The notes under the pieces: generated by a model
Told to the model about the DNA's origin: nothing
Databases searched by the model: none
What the model saw: the letters and a program-made list of their open reading frames with translations, nothing else
Shown here: positions 1 to 13,054 of the stretch, piece by piece
Layout: each line of letters starts with the position of its first letter
Position numbering within the stretch: position 1 is the first letter of the stretch
Source of the DNA: Fomitopsis serialis
Lineage: Eukaryota; Basidiomycota; Agaricomycetes; Polyporales; Fomitopsidaceae
Reading direction: 5' to 3'
DNA: 42,302 nucleotides
Assembly: GCF_022376445.1 (NCBI RefSeq)
Contig: NW_025955303.1
Location: 1 to 42,302 of the forward strand
Made by a program: the position numbers and the translations under genes

Positions 1-3000
1 ACTGTAGCGGAGTGATCAGAGTGATGCTCTCGGCGATGACAGTACAAAAATACATACTCTTCGAGATATCCAAGATGTCGTCAATGATGAGTAATAACGA
101 GCGAGCCAAGCTGTGAACTAAGAGCAAACTCTCGCGCTGCGACCTGTCCAGATCGCTGTCGAGTGTCAACTCCGTCATACCAATGATACCGTTCATGGGC
201 GTCCTACGAGCACTTGTGAGCAAGACCAAAACCGTTATGCACGAAGCCACCCACCTGATCTCGTGCGACATGTTGGCCAAGAACTCCGACTTACTCCTGT
301 TCGCAAGTTCGGCGGCCTCCCTTGCGGCGGTGTTCTTCTGGATACTGTCACGCAAGTTGAAGACCATCTGGTTGATCTGCGTCTTCAAGGAATCCATCTC
401 TCCACTGGCCTCGACGGTGATGAACCGACTGAAGTCGCCATCCATGGCCGCAGCTGAGATCTGCGCGAAACCACGCACTTGCGTTGTCAAGTTGCTCGCC
501 ATGGTGTTGACGGACATCCTGCATACGTTGATCTTAGCATCAAGCGGCAAAGCGATGGGAAGAAGACGTACGTAATATCCTGCCAGATACCCTCTACGTT
601 GCCGACCTCAGCCTGTCCACCAAGCTTACCCTCGGTTCCGACCTCTCGAGCGACCTTCTTGACTTCGGCAGCGAAGATGGCCAATTGGTCAATCATAGAG
701 TTGATCGTGTTCACCAAGTCAAGCATTTCTCCGGAAACCGAAACACCAGTGACCTTGCGGACCAAGTCACCGCGAGCGACAGCTCTCTGCAGGGCGATGA
801 GCATAGGTAACGTGAAAGAGTCTGTCTTCACGTACCGTCGCCACTGCGATGGTCCGCACTTGTAAAGTCAAGTTGGCAGCCATAACGTTGACATTGTCCG
901 TCAGATCCTGTACGTTGTAGCGCTCATCATCAGCCACCACGCTGTCTCACTCGCAACGCCAATGCAAACCTTCCAAACACCGCCAACGCCGGGCACGCGC
1001 GCCTGACCGCCCAGTTTACCCTCCGTCCCGACTTCCTTGGCGACACGAGTGACCTCGTCGGCGAACACACTGAGGCTCTCAGTCATGCCGTTGACGGTCT
1101 TCTTCAAGTCAAGCATCTCTCCGCGCACATCAACCGTGATCCGCTTCGTCAAATCACCACCAGCGACGGCTTTCGTCACCTCGGCGATCGATCGCACTTG
1201 ATTCGTCAGGTTCATGGCCATTAAGTTGACATTGTCCGACAAGACCTGCAAATGCATCAGCAGCATTCATGCATCAAAGGGCAAGCTGACGCACCTTCCA
1301 CATGCCTTGGACGTCCGGCACGTATGCTTGACCGCCCATCATACCTTCGGTACCGACCTCCAGGGACACACGCGTGACCTCACTTGCCAACACTGAGAGA
1401 CGGGCAACCATCTGGTTGACAGTTGTCTTCAAATCTAACATCTCTCCCTGGACATCGACATTGACTGTCCGACTGAGATCACCATTCGCGACGGCCTTCG
1501 TGACCTCCGAGATCGACCGCACTTGGTCCGTCAAATTCGTGGCCATTTTCTGCACAAGCCCCTATCAGTGTTTTTCTTTCTTTGTGCCAGAACATGAGAA
1601 CTCACGTTGACATTGCGAGTCAAATCAGCCCATGTACCCTGCACACCCTCGACCTTCGCCTGGCCACCCAAAATGCCCTGCGTACCGACCTCCAGCGCGA
1701 CACGCGTGACTTCCGATGCAAAAGCGCTCAGCTGGTCCACCATGGAGTTCACGGTCTGCTTCAGCGTCAACATCTCTCCCTCGACCTCAATCTCGATCTT
1801 CTGCGTCAAGTCTCCCTTTGCGACAGCGGTCGTCACCACTGCGATCGACCGCACTTGATCTGTCAAACTTGAACACATTCGATTGACCTATGAACGATGT
1901 TGAATGACTATATAAGCGCAATTGCGATGAAGGGACGTACGTTTCGTGTCAAATCCAGCCATACACCCTCAACATCCGGAACATGCGCCTGACCACCCAA
2001 CTTTCCCTGTGAACCGACCTCCAACGTGACCCGCGTGACTTCCTTTGCTAATGTCCTTAACCTGAGCACCATGCCGTTGACCGTGTTTTTCAATTCCAAA
2101 ATTTCACCGCGTGCGTCGACGTCGATTTGCTTCGACAAGTCTCCCATTGCGACTGCCTTTGTGACCTTTGCGATAGACCGTACCTGGCTTGTCAAGTTTG
2201 CCGCGAGTTTGTTTACGACGCCAGTGAGCTCTCGCCATGTGCCTTCGACGTCGAGCACTAATGCCTGACCGCCGAGCTTGCCTTCGGTTCCGACTTCCTG
2301 ACTGACACGGGTTACCTCGGATGCGAATGCGCTCAGTTGGTCGACCTGGGGATCAAGTGGTTAGCGCCTGCGCTAAGGCTTCGAATGATAAAAGGTCTAT
2401 CTGCGATGACGCGATGCTCAACGTTGTACAACGAGTCATGCCGTTGAGTGCTCTCGCCTATGCAAGACACTCGATGCATACTGATATGCTATCCGGAGCA
2501 AGAACTCCCTCGACATTTCGTCCCGACAAGGGCTGAGCGTCCTCCCTGATCACTCCGGCCTCATGACATCATTGATGTCCACCAGACAGACATCTCGCGG
2601 TGCGGGCATCATGTTGGGAAGGACACCCCCTCCAAAGTTGCCAGATCCAGGGGGAGGGAGTGGGGGAATGCAAACGATAGACTACGGATGACACTCACCA
2701 TTGCATTGATGACTTCCTTGAGCTGAACCATGACCACGCCCTGCACGGGCACCGTAATCTTCTGAGACAAGTCGCCGCGTGCGACAGCGTTGCAGACCCG
2801 CGCGACGTCCTGCACCTGAGCCTTGAGCAGCTTGAGCTCCTCGACAGCGCTCATGCCGCTCTCGAATGCGGCCGCAGCGAGCGGCCCGATCGGGACGACC
2901 AGCGGCGAGCTCAGCTGGGGCGCGTTCACGTCGAAGTTCGTGTACAGGTTCTTGCCGCAGTGCGGGCAGTGTGCGCTCTCCGCGGTCGACGTCGGCGGCG

Positions 3001-3697
3001 CGGACTGCGGCCCGATCTGCTTCACCTTGAATGTCCTCGGGTTGTCGAGCGGGTTCACGACGTCCTTGAGCGAGATGCTCATCGGCGACGGCGTCCGCCG
3101 CAGGCCGTTGCGCCCGCGTGGCGGCTGCGCCTGGGGCGTCGTCTCGCTCTCGTCCGCGTCCGCGTCGAACATCTCGACGTCCTTATCGACGTGCTGCGGG
3201 TGGTGGCCGTTGTCGTCCATCGTGCTCGGGATGCTCTCCACGGAGCTGCTGGGCGTGCCGACGAAGAACGGCGACGTCGACGTCGCCGTCTGGCTCGTCG
3301 AGCTGTTGGCCTCGGCGCCGTCGCTCCGGGAGCTCGATGAGCTTGCGCTGCTCACAGGAGGGCTGTCGCCGACGCTGCGGCGTTTCTTGGACTCTGGGCC
3401 GCAGCTCTCGGACGCCTTGATGGCTGCGAGGGCCTCCTCGGCGGTGTACATGCGGCGGGCGACCGCGGTGAGAGAGCGGAGGATGCTGTCGGTCTGCCAG
3501 TCGGAGGGGCCTTCATACTTGGGCACGGGGAGGGACGAGGGGCCGAGCTCGTAGACGGAGAGCGCGGCGACGAGATACTGGAAGAAGGGGTGCCCAACGG
3601 GCGTACGATGGTCGGCGATTGGTGCCATCGTCGCCATCGTCGTTGACAGTGAGCAACGAGTAGTTGGCGGAGGCGGGAAAGGGACGCTCGAGCTCAT
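1..3697 (-). CDS. Group III hybrid histidine kinase (Nik1/Os-1 type), 5' part, truncated by window edge
   Basis: Cytosolic osmosensing/fungicide-response kinase; in this family it feeds the HOG MAP-kinase phosphorelay and is the target pathway of phenylpyrrole and dicarboximide fungicides. Start ATG is at 3697-3695. Spliced model: 3697-2699, 2345-1941, 1887-1606, 1549-1295, 1245-970, 907-836, 786-572, 518-255, 203-58, continuing off the left edge; about 971 residues are visible. Residues 1-~280 are low-complexity and Ser/Pro-rich. Seven HAMP units follow, each with a GDL/GDF core and a GEM-x-LK-type second helix, joined by linkers of the [12 protein letters not shown] type. The HisKA H-box follows the last HAMP ([22 protein letters not shown] region, with an intron splitting the Arg codon at 255/203), then the DDILDISK helix. 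The HATPase and receiver domains must lie left of position 1. There is no membrane segment, as expected for group III. Identification is firm; exon borders are by-eye GT-AG calls that keep frame. Confidence 0.95.
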
Positions 3698-6600
3698 TTC
3701 CGACACGCGTTTGCAAGCACCCGCAAATATGTAAACCCTAGTTTTGCACCGGCGCTCGCTTGTCGGCACGCCTTTGCCCGCAACAAAGTTAATCTCGCCG
3801 GACCCTTCTTTACCAGGTGCGTTGGCTATGACGCTGAATGTCTTGCAATGTTCCACAATCTCGTTGCACGGGCTGCGAGTGGGGAGACAAGGCACTGGTC
3901 ATTTACTTTTGGAATTTGTGGCACGTTAAACTAAGATAAAGTAACTTGACCTGCTGAGGATAAGTTCCAAAACAGGCAATCGTCGAATCTCTGCTCCCGC
4001 CAGATCGGCGCTGGTCTCACCGTCAAGTTATGTCGGCTCTGCCGTCGCCAGCAACTTGGCTACTATGCATCCGAAGTTGAAGACTCGCGAGTGTAGGGGA
4101 TTTGCCAAGATTGATTTCACAAGAATTCTTGCTGGCCAAGGCGCGGTACGGCCACAAAAACCGATCAAGTTGTCATGGTGCAATGTGTCGAGACTCCTCG
4201 AGAGTAGAGTGTCCCTATTGTTCTGACCGTGGAAGGTAAGTGCGGTTCATTATCTGTTCTTGCATGACGAGACGTTTTTGACGACCGCTTGCTGTTCAGA
4301 TTGAATCTGGATTCGGAAGTTCTCTACGCTTCACTGCCAGTAAGGCTGCCAGTTGCCGGAATGACAGCCCGATTCAACTGAACACATCGTATGAGAGAAC
4401 GTAAGTACGCGACATGCTTTGTCATTCTGTCGCTGTGCCGCGCATAGACAATCTAGAGCTGCATGAGTACTGTGACGGTACGGGACTCTACGACCCAGCG
4501 ATCTTTGTCCCTTCAGAATTTAGCGGCGCTAGCTTGATAAGCGATATCGCGCCCACAGTCCTCAGCAGCACGCTCCAGCACGACCCGTCCTCACCCCTCC
4601 ACCCATACGCCCATGTAATCGCCCACCGTGAGGTACGCAGACTGCCGTAAAGTGCACCGTATAATATGCTCACTTACTGTATCTTCCCATCGCAGCCAGC
4701 GAACTCCTAACATGAGGATCGCCGCCTGGACAACGTGGCTGTCAGCTCCCCGCGCACGGAGGCTATCGGTGATCATTTTCTAGAGCCAACGTCCCGACGC
4801 ACTAGGCTCACTGAATCTCCGCTTCACGGCTGTTGCTTCACAGTTCATTCTGGCCACACTCCTGCATGCCACACTCCTCCCAGAAAGCGTGTTGTGGGAG
4901 CTGATAACCTCACTGCCGTTCAGCAAGGGCGGCGGGACCTGTAACGCGGTGTCTATCAACACTTCGACTGTGAGCGTAGCGAAAATTGCTTGACGTTCTT
5001 TCAGGTTTGCACAGCGTGTCAACCATGGCACGATCGAATGAGCTCGAGTCGCTCTCTGCTCGCAAAGTGTGAGCATCACCCAGGTATGATTTTCATTCTG
5101 TCTGCCTGCCTGCGCTATCAGTACTGCTGATACATTGAAGACGAATTCAGCCGCTTCTAATGAACGTGTTTTGCTTCTACAGAAGCCTAACTGCCAGCAG
5201 CGGACAACCCCACCCTGCTAGTCTCTGCTTGGCCTTTGCTGTTCCTCCAGGGAGCCAATCGGACACATGGCGTGGCGAGATGTCCCATTTATGATTATCT
5301 GTCTGCTGCCCTAGAGAGCCTCTATGGTATGCATTGGATAAAGAGCGGAGCTCGTTGAATTGGGACCGTACAAGCACCGAGTCTTGAGTGGTCACGCGAG
5401 CACATAAGAGACCCAGCAATGGCGACATCCACCTACTCAAATCGGGAAGCCTTGGATGAAGTGAGGATTATGATGATGTGACCCTATGTAGGTGAGTGAA
5501 CTCGAAATATCGATTCTCCTATTACACAATGGATATTTGTTGATGTGTGGTTCTGAATAGCTCGTGACTGTATTATTTCAGTGGTGGTTCACCGAACAAT
5601 TAGGGCGCGACGAGCAAAATTTTATGTACGCGCGTGGTCGAGTTTTCGAGCCCGGATGAATTCTGTGTAGTGGGTGAGCCTCGTGTGAATGTCTTCTCAT
5701 GTCGTTTCGAACTCCTAAGGTCTGCGTGTATTCGTAGGCAGACCTAGATACTACTTGCCTTGTTTTCCTACCGCCGTGAATGGTCTGCGATGTGCAGGGA
5801 CTTTTGATCACAGGTGTGCTCAGTATTCATCGCTCGTATGGTCCCCTAGTGGGAATCTGCACAGCTTCGATAGTTAATCTTCAGAAACTGGCCATGGCAT
5901 TCCTAAACGGAGATTTGGCTCTCGACACCAAGATTAGCTCGCTACGAAGGTCAACGTTCAACCGGGAAACCTTTTACCGATTACTACTAATAGCTACGTC
6001 CTCCCCCCGTCAAAACGGATTTATGGTCTGCCTGCTCACGGAAGACTAACAAACGGCAGAACCAAGACATTCATTGGGTGCCATACGGTACAGCATTTCT
6101 CTCCGTCCTCTGTTCTGAACAAATTCTGAACAAATGTTTAGCGACGATCGCGAAGCCAGCCTCTCCCGCTCAGATGTGCAGCACCAAATTCAAGGCTGAG
6201 CGCTGAGCCCTGATTGCGGGCGCTTACTACATGCCCATCATTGATTCTGCTGGATGGTCCTCAGGCCTCAGGGTCCTCGTAAGCATCCCGTCTTAAGCCC
6301 ACTACAAACCCCATGATCCGTCATGCCACCTCTCAAGATTCTTCTCGGAGTCCCGTAATCGCACGAGAGGGGAATAATAATGACTGGAAGTCGCTTCACA
6401 GCCACGCGCGGAGTTCCCGACGCGTCGGCTTCACCGTCACATCGCGCGGTGCTAACTTGAAGTACTAGCGCTGTCTACTTGTCCTTGGGGGAGAGACAGA
6501 CTGCGAGGAGGCAAGCCACGACTGTCGTTCGAGCTCATCGATCACCGACTATATGCTGCACAACGCCGGCTTGCTAGTACAGATGGCGCGGCGTTTTCCT

Positions 6601-6972
6601 CGGCTCTGTAGATGTACTTAGACTCATATAAGTAGCGGATATCTCGAAATCTCCGTCGATCGAAGAAACCTTGACCATTTCGTGATGCAGGGTACGTCCT
6701 TCCTCGCATTATGTTGCATCGCCATGATAATTTTCGTGCGTCACAGCCTCAGGGTGCCCGGAATGCGGCGTTCCTAGACCCGGGATGAACTTCCGCAGCT
6801 GGGCCCCCGCATCTATATCTGCGTATATACGCAGCAAATTGAGGTATTCTCAGCGTTGTGGGATTGCGGACAGCCGCAGGGAGGCAAATGCGGTATTTAT
6901 TCGCCTCAGATATGATGACTGCTCGAAGATTCTTCTCGCCCCTGAGGCTCACTGCACGACCTCTCAGAAACT
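3698..6972. other. Intergenic, 3.3 kb
   Basis: No gene could be supported. Between about 4700 and 4990 (+) there is a stretch that reads like protein, with two short open blocks separated by an in-frame stop, but I could not assign a family or a clean splice model. It may be a decayed exon or chance. A TATA-like CATATAAG lies at 6625-6632, about 340 bases before the esterase ATG, and could belong to its promoter with a long 5' leader. Confidence 0.5.
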
Positions 6973-9461
6973 ATGCGGGCACTTGCTACACCATCGGTGT
7001 GGCTTATAGCTGTCTTGACGAGGTCTGCCGCCGTTGCTGCTGTCACGTCGAGTTCGACTGCCCCAGTCATAGCGCTCCAGTACGGCTCGTTTCGAGGTAG
7101 TACTTCGGGAAACATCACGTCCTTCCTTGGCATTCCATACGCACAAGCACCGTGAGTTGTGTCGCACAGAGACCAATCAATTTGACTCAATGCATTTCTC
7201 CCTGAAGGATAGGTGATCTCCGCTTTGCGCTGCCACAGCCACCGCAACCGTTTGAGGGCGTGTACGACGCGACTTCATATGGAGCCGCTTGTTATCAGCA
7301 AGCAAACAACCCGCCGGCCCTCGACTCTTCGCTGCCATTCAATCTCTCCAGTGGGACACCGTTAGCCAACGAATCCGAAGACTGTATGCATTTTTTCGCA
7401 GCTCCAGGATGAGACTGATCCGGTAGTATAGGTCTCTTCATCAACGTCCTCAAACCCGCAAGCGCAGCACCCGGAGACAACCTTCCTGTACTATTCGTCA
7501 GTTTCAATTTTCTGAGCCTCATTTATTCCTCCAGCATCTCACTCCTTTGAGCCCAGTGGATTTATGGCGGCGGGTTTGAACAAGGCGACTCTTCGCTCAG
7601 CACAGGCAATGAGATTGTCGAGCGCTCGCTCGTACTCGGCGAACACATCATATTCGTGTCCGTCAACTACCGTCTCAATGGTAGGCGTTAAGCTCGGTCA
7701 AAATTGAAGCCAAGCTCATCTGATCGACTTGTCAATTGGCAGCATTCGGATTTCTAGCAAGCGAGGAGGTCCTCCAGGCCGGACTGACGAATATTGGATT
7801 GCGTGATCGTGAGTGGATAAATGTACCGTTCTGCGTGGTGTCAACAATATCTCCGAGAGCAGAGCGCTATGGAATGCAGTGGGTGAACCAATACATATCG
7901 GCATTTGGTGGTGATCCTAGCAAGGTCACAATGTGAGTTAGTAATGCATCTCGGTTGACTTTCTTGCGTTCCGATTGTGTCTCATACATGGTACACAGAT
8001 GGGGCGAGAGTGCTGGCGCATTCTCCGTTGGGTTTCAACTCGTCATCAACAACGGCGATCCCGAAGGGCTTTTCCGAGCAGCGGTCATGGTACGCTTCTT
8101 CGGTCACCGACCCGCATTTGCGTAACACTGCAGCCGTTATTCATCATCTTCCCCTTCTACTGACGTCAGGAGAGTGGCTCGCCCTATGCTCTACGCAACG
8201 TGTCCGCGGGCCAGCCATACTATGACTTCCTGGTCGATTACACGGGATGTGTAAGCCAGGCGGACACGCTCGCGTGTCTCCGTCAGGCGCCTGCAGAGCA
8301 GATTTTGGCCGCTGTCAATATGACCCCGAATAGCGGCGACTACACGGAACACAACCTCGCATGGCAACCGCGTCTCGATGGGGACTTACTTGTGCAGAAT
8401 CCGCAGCGTTCAGTGTTGATGGGCCAGTATGCAAAGGTGAGACTGCCCGGTGTGTTGCCTTGCATGATTTTAGATTGAGACCTAGTACGGGGCAGGTACC
8501 AATCATCTCAGGAGACTGCGATGACGAAGGAACACTATTCTCGCTGGGGAATATCAATATCACGTTCGTACTCAAACTTCATGCCTGAATTTGGCCTCTT
8601 GCTCACATGTTCACGCCCAGTACCGACGAAGAATTCTTAAACTATATCGGCACTGAGTGAATCTACTTGTTCAGAGAACCCGAAGACTCTGCTCAAATGA
8701 TTATCTCAGATACTTGCCAGATGCTTCTCCCATTGAATTGCTCGCTGTGGGAGTGGCATACCCGCAGGATCCGATACTCGTATGTTCGGGCTCAGCCGAG
8801 GCTGCTTCCGTGAGAGCCTCACAACACTTCTCATAGGGATCACCTTTCGATACTGGCAATGCGAATGAATTAACGTGAGTCAAAGACCTTCCGATCATCT
8901 ACCTTGGGTTTCATGTTGCTTGGACAGCCCTCAGTTCAAGCGGATGGCGGCTTTCACGGGAGACTGGCAGTTCGAGTCGCCTCGCAGGCTAGTCCTCGAG
9001 ACAATGTCGCGTACACAAGATGCGTGGGCATATTGTACGCCTCTCGAACCGTCCACGTTCGTCGCCTGCTGATTTGTTGTACAGTGTTCAGACGTGGCAA
9101 ATCGAGGGCCTACCTGGGAGCTTATCACTCCTCGGATCTCTCCGAGTTCTTCAGCGACGTTGATTACATAGGAATGGATGCATTGGGTACGTCTATTCTT
9201 GTCCTGCTCGTCATGAGTAGCATACTCACGCTATTTGGTCGCAGTCAACTTCGCGACGAATCTCGACCCGAATGCTGCTCCAGGCCTCGCACCGAAATCA
9301 GCTACCTTTCTGGAGTGAACTGGGAACAGTGGGGATCCAATCCTGCCGCGCCGCCACTTCTCACCTTCCAAGATCCCACCCCTTCCATTAACTTCACTGC
9401 GGACACGTTCCGTGACGGGCCCACTGCACTTCTTGCCACCCTGGCTCTCCAGATGCCCTGA
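6973..9461 (+). CDS. Secreted type-B carboxylesterase/lipase, frameshifted near the 3' end
   Basis: Alpha/beta-hydrolase of the carboxylesterase type-B / Candida rugosa lipase family, predicted to hydrolyse ester bonds outside the cell. Exons: 6973-7151, 7208-7383, 7432-7496, 7557-7680, 7743-7808, 7863-7932, 7999-8089, 8170-8436, 8496-8563, 8621-8656, 8710-8779, 8837-8874, 8928-9034, 9085-9186, 9245-9318. Residues 1-~24 look like a signal peptide. Family marks: SFLGIPYAQAP, EDCLFINVLKP, oxyanion-hole GGGF, nucleophile Ser ~231 in WGESAG, acid Glu ~357 in GDCDDEGT, His ~467 in GAYHSSDL. The spliced frame stays open for 510 residues and then meets TGA at 9316-9318. The expected C-terminal block (PPLLTFQD...ADTFRDGP) continues in another frame up to a stop at 9459-9461. 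So there is a one-base-type shift between about 9270 and 9325: a real late truncation, or a sequence error. The triad is intact, so the truncated enzyme might still work. The start could lie further upstream, but this one gives the signal peptide. Confidence 0.88.
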
Positions 9462-9747
9462 TTTACTACACCATGACAGATAGAGTCGTCCGACAAAAGT
9501 GATTCGTCTTTCTGAGAAATTTATGGTGTGCGTGATGGTGGAGAGGAGCACTGTACTCAAGGATCATCTCTCGACAAGGACACAGTGTTGCGGTGTATGA
9601 GTTTCGCTCGTACTGAGTCTACGATCATGCACAAAACGGGGCCGACTTAGCATAGTGATAATTCAAGCTCGTAAGGCCTACCAATGGGAATTGCCAGCAG
9701 TCCAGATAACACCCGCTGAACACGGAAGTGACACCCTGACATACATA

Positions 9748-12700
9748 CTATAATGTCACGATCCTGAACGGATCTGAGCCTCCAGCCTCCAGGCCTGCCA
9801 GGACGGCCTGCCGGACAGCGCCCAAGTAGTCGCCAAGACGCCTGCCGTCCTGACTGACGAAGTCTTCAGTCAACTTGTGGCGAGAGTCCGCGACGATGTT
9901 TGCGAGCAACAAGGCGTGCTTGAGGTTTCTGATCGGATGCATGAGCCAACTTTTGACAATGATGCATGAGGATAGGTACTAACTCAGGTACTTTTGATCT
10001 CGACGCCACCAACAACGCGTGTAGGCGGATGATCAGTTCAGGGATGTAGATCTGGCGTATACGAACGAGCTCTCTCCTGCGCCGGTCGACTACAGGAGAT
10101 GTATCAGTGTACTGTCACATCGTGTGAGACTCGACGACTCACTTGCTGTTCTTTCTGCATCAATGATGAGCCAATCGTTGGTTAACAGTTTAGTGACTTG
10201 TTCTCGAGCCTGTCGCAACAGGAGCTTCAAGGCATACCAGTTAGCACTCATATTCAGCGCAGTGAGCGTGATATTGCTCACCTTGTAGTCATCGAGCCAT
10301 GCCGCCCGCGTCTCTCTGTTCATGCTCGGTGATTCCAGCGCCTGGCACTCAACCACACGCGCCAATGATTCCCACACGACAAAGAATTGTCGATAGTGTA
10401 AATGCTCCGTCGCAAACTCCTCAGGTTCACGTATCGATGACAGATCAGCAGGGAGCATCTCGAGTAGCACCTTCGCCACCTGGACGCGGCCACAACCTAT
10501 GCATAACACTTAGCCTTTGGAAGGTGATCACAGTCAAGAAGGTATGTTCACCGAGGAAATATCGCAGGATAACATTCGCCTGTTCGAGCGCGATAGAATA
10601 TGTGGATTCCATGAAGGTGGTCCATTCGATGGAACGGAGGAGCAACAGCTCCAGTTCGGAGGCAGGTGGTTGCATCCCGATGATGGACGGTAGAGGGCCC
10701 TTCGCTGGTGGCAGTTCCTTTGGTCCAGCAGGATTCTCAGCATCATCAATAGGGATACACCATTGCATAACCATACCTGGAACGCCTTCTCAATTGTTCG
10801 CTCCGCTGTAGCGATCGCGACCCGCTGCATATCGAGCCCATGATCCCGTGCACGAGTTAATGCGAGTCGGCGCTCTGCTGTGTCAGCAGAGAGCTCGAGA
10901 GACGTCAAGAACATTGCGTAGCGCTCGATGGCATTGTCTCCCAGTGCGCCCGCGTACATCGCAATCAACTCACGCTGCCCTGCTGCCTATTGGAGCTGTC
11001 TCAGTCAAGCGCATTTGCCATTTACGGAGACATGTGAATGACGCACCTCAAGAACCTGCAAGTATGCCTCCAGGATGACCTGGGTGGCTAGCGGTGGTAC
11101 GTCAATGTCGATCATTTGGAAGTACAAACACAGATGTGCGAAGAATCGGGTCATCGAGGCATACCTACACGTGTAACATGTTAGGCAGGGACAATACCCT
11201 TATGTGCCAGACGTACTGTGGAGTTGAGGTGTCATACTCTCCTTGCTGCAAACTGCTCGCGAATGCTTGCAAAAGCTGATCCGTCCGGTCCAAGATGATA
11301 TGCAGCTGGGAAACGTGGAACGGGTCATTTGCATCGGGCCTGGCAATCGTGCAAGGTCAGCATTCATCCTGGATGTCACCAGGCTAGAAACATACCCCTC
11401 CTCCACCGTAACACTACTCAATGATTCCAACGCACTCAAGACCTCCTTCTCCCAATCCTCCTCCTCCGTCTCCATCCTACTTCCCCCATCAACTTCCTCG
11501 ACATCCTCTTCGGGCACTGGTGCCTCTACGGCAGCCACTCCGCCCTCCCAGAAGCTTTCGCTCGCAAGGCCGGCAAGGCCAACCGCCAATCGTTCCTCGC
11601 ATGCTATCGATACAACAGCCCACAACTGGTCAGACCACGTCCTGCACGATGCCTTCAGCGGGGCCGATGTCTGTGGTGACGGTGCTAGCGCAGCGTAAAG
11701 CGCACGCTCTGTGGGTGACAGGTTTTGCTGGAGAGCGGCGTTAGGTTCGTGAGAGGGAGTCGTTGCGACGTTGCGGGGGCGACTTACGTTCAGCGCTGCC
11801 CGCGTGCACGTCGTCTTCCAGAGTTTCCTCCGCAAGTTACCCCGCCACCCTTCGGCGACGTCCATCTCGTCCTCGGCTTCTTCGTCACGCGGTGCGCTGG
11901 CTTAGTGCAGCGGCAGAGTCGTCAGCTTCATAGACTTAGAATCTAGAGAACGCCCCACCGATAGCCTTCCACCGTAGGAGCAGTGCGCCGTTAATACTGG
12001 CAGCCCGCCACTGTTGCTCCGCTCGCCTACACAGATCTATGGCATCGTCGAGTTTCCCTGCGCGTACGAGGGTGAAGAGAGCTTGCAAAAGGAGTCTTTC
12101 GTAGTTCTGAACGCACAATGAGAAGACGATAGCGTCATAGACTGTATCAGTGGCCGCACAACGGAAAAGAACATCTGAACCAACTGACTGCATCGTCAAC
12201 CGCCAATGCCTTCGCCTGCTCCCCTCTGTTCACCGCATCAGGATCCATTTCCGAGACGATACCACCAGCTGCGCCACCCGTGCGAAGGTTCTGCTTCACG
12301 ACGTGGTTCGTGAATCGCCAGTAGCCGTTGGTCGCGCCAGGGTCTAATGGCGGGACTGCGGAAGCTGCGTCGTGAAGCCATTCTCGGACGACCACGAGTG
12401 CGGAGAGGAGAGGCGAAGCGTTCATTATGGATTGCGCAAGGGTTGCTGGCGGTGTGTAGGGATTTGACGCGAGGAGGGAGCGAGGGTCGGGATATTCTGG
12501 TGGCGCTGTCTTGCGTAGACTTCGGGGCACGTAAGACTGTGCATTCTCAGATGGTGAAAATGCACTCACGGCATTATAGCCTGCAGTAGTGCCCACGTCT
12601 CGCTCTCCAGCCTCAAGCTCTCGATTTCCGAAAGTGAGACATCGGCAGGGCCTCGATCCTCCAAGTCTGCCAGTCTAGAATATATTACATCAGTTCCCGT

Positions 12701-12861
12701 CATATACGAGTGTATGAGCCAATAGATACACACTGTTCTAGGCACAATTGTCTCAACCGAGGCGCAAATCCGGCACGGGGATCTAGTAGGGTTTTGAGGT
12801 CGTCGTTTGACTGGCTTACGGATAGAACCTGCGCGCAAGACGCGTACAGAGACTCAGACAT
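9748..12861 (-). CDS. Nucleoporin Nup107/Nup84 family
   Basis: Structural alpha-helical solenoid nucleoporin of the Y-shaped (Nup84/Nup107-160) scaffold subcomplex of the nuclear pore. A 13-exon model gives 810 residues with frame kept throughout: 12861-12734, 12674-12570, 12519-12189, 12106-11959, 11900-11788, 11727-11396, 11339-11217, 11164-11047, 10986-10777, 10735-10552, 10496-10143, 10089-9984, 9928-9748. Family blocks, in order: LLQALFTLVRAGKLDDAIDL followed by QQWRAASI (mid-N half), GNLRRKLWKTTCTRAA, LSPTERALYAAL, CRTWSDQLWA, RFFAHLCLYFQ, the AGQRELIAMYAGAL block, and a C-terminal NLKHALLLANIVADSRHKL. A start at 12861 (MSESLY) was preferred over an upstream in-frame ATG at 12912 because the extra residues look like leader. 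The intron at 10776-10736 is only about 41 bases, the least certain junction. No membrane segments. A single-copy housekeeping gene is expected. Confidence 0.93.
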
Positions 12862-13054
12862 TTTCCGTAGCCCAACGAGTAGCAGGCCTGGTTGTTGGGA
12901 GAAGGAGAGCACTGTAGGGCTCGAGCGTTGAAAGCAGGCTAAGATTTCGAGAACAAGGCTGAGTTGAAGGTGCGATGATTGCTCGACCGAGCGCGTAGAC
13001 GGTCACGTGGCAGGCGCGTTTGTGGCAAACTGTCGGCGCCCAATACGTTCAGCC

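Noticed and set aside
2823..3554. Long plus-strand open frame of 243 codons
   Set aside because: It is the antisense shadow of the GC-rich first exon of the histidine kinase, whose minus-strand frame is clearly coding.
9316..9318. TGA read as the normal end of the esterase
   Set aside because: Family members continue with a conserved LLTF/DTFR block that is present immediately downstream in another frame, so a frameshift explains it better than a natural stop.
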